From the NCBI GenBank assembly GCA_964370195.1, contig CAYJIH010000029.1:1-23927 (forward strand): a DNA stretch of 23,927 nucleotides. The letters are read 5' to 3'. The stretch is from JAAYCI01 sp964370195 (GTDB lineage Bacteria; Bacillota; Clostridia; Oscillospirales; Ruminococcaceae). Every line of letters starts with the position of its first letter. Positions within the stretch are counted from its first letter, which is position 1. The notes beneath the pieces were generated by a model. The model ran no database searches. It was given only the letters and a program-made list of their open reading frames with translations, and had not been told where the DNA came from. This document shows positions 23,656-23,927 of the stretch, piece by piece. The translations under genes and the position numbers were made by a program.

Positions 23656-23916
23656 GTGCGCATAGATAAATTTTTAAAAGTATCCCGTTTGATTAAGCGC
23701 CGCAGCGTGGCAAATGAAGTGGCAGATGCTGGGCGCATTGAGGTGAATGGGAGGCCGGTGAAAGCCAGCTATCAAGTGAAGATACAGGATGTGATAGAGG
23801 TATCTTTTGGCAATAGAATGGTTAAGGCACGGGTTTTGTCGCTGGATGTACCACATGGTAAGGATGTGGCACGAGAAATGTATGAGTTGCTGGAAAGTGG
23901 CGAAGCATCTTCGTAA
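23656..23916 (+). CDS. rqcP: S4-domain RNA-binding protein RqcP
   Basis: An 86-residue S4 RNA-binding protein of the RqcP/YabO group. It works with RqcH on split 50S subunits, adding C-terminal alanine tails during ribosome-associated quality control. The S4 fold is clear from the start: MRIDKFLKVSRLIKRRSV, then NEVADAGRIEVNGRPVKAS, YQVKIQDVIEVSFGNRMVKARVLSL. The start is the GTG at 23656, 7 nt after GAGGAG (23643-23648), giving the family's usual N-terminus and length; a GTG at 23614 would add 14 unrelated residues. In related genomes yabP, yabQ and divIC often follow; only 11 nt remain in the window. Confidence 0.93.
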   Translation: MRIDKFLKVSRLIKRRSVANEVADAGRIEVNGRPVKASYQVKIQDVIEVSFGNRMVKARVLSLDVPHGKDVAREMYELLESGEASS

Positions 23917-23927
23917 AATATGTGGAT

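Noticed and set aside
1..23927. Mobile element, prophage, CRISPR or defence island
   Set aside because: No transposase, integrase, direct-repeat array or phage gene was seen; all genes belong to core cellular families.

Overview
This window looks like a chromosomal housekeeping region of a low-to-moderate-GC Firmicute, most likely class Clostridia. A position near the Oscillospirales is an inference only. Supporting evidence is the Gram-positive replicative polymerase PolC, a fused SecDF, the MEP isoprenoid genes dxr and ispG beside uppS and cdsA, a class B sortase, an LTA-synthase-like protein, a family 4 uracil-DNA glycosylase, and the Clostridia-type cluster mazG-hup-rqcP. Start codons include GTG and TTG behind good Shine-Dalgarno sequences. 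The + strand is visibly G/T-rich in coding regions, and 18 of 19 protein genes lie on it, as expected for a leading strand.

Layout: (1) 1-89, tRNA-Ser(GGA) on the minus strand, divergent from an aspartate-type aminotransferase. (2) 1603-4014, a single-chain SecDF preceded by a strong hairpin and followed by a clear intrinsic terminator. (3) 4326-5081, a class B sortase with its own promoter and a lipoprotein-like signal peptide. (4) 5300-16052, a block of essential genes: pyrH-frr, then (after a terminator) uppS-cdsA-dxr-rseP-ispG-polC. It covers UMP phosphorylation, ribosome recycling, undecaprenyl and isoprenoid synthesis, phospholipid precursor synthesis, intramembrane proteolysis and DNA replication. 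(5) 16078-16128, a bidirectional terminator between polC and the convergent uracil-DNA glycosylase gene. (6) 17000-22142, a solitary PduL-type phosphotransacylase, an LTA-synthase-like membrane protein, and an overlapping radical SAM/DUF2344 pair. (7) 22406-23916, mazG, hup and rqcP (the cluster continues past the window end in many relatives).

No mobile element, prophage, CRISPR array, rRNA gene or obvious pseudogene was seen, and I do not see a clearly new multi-gene system. The points most worth a second look are: the lipobox on the sortase; a possible 27-codon ORF before the sortase terminator; terminators placed inside otherwise continuous gene runs (frr/uppS and pduL-like/LTA synthase-like); the structured, repeat-bearing leader of the PduL-like gene; a second CX3CX2C cysteine cluster at the end of the radical SAM protein; and a perfect 14-bp palindrome before hup. 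All positions were read by eye. No folding energies or database searches were computed.
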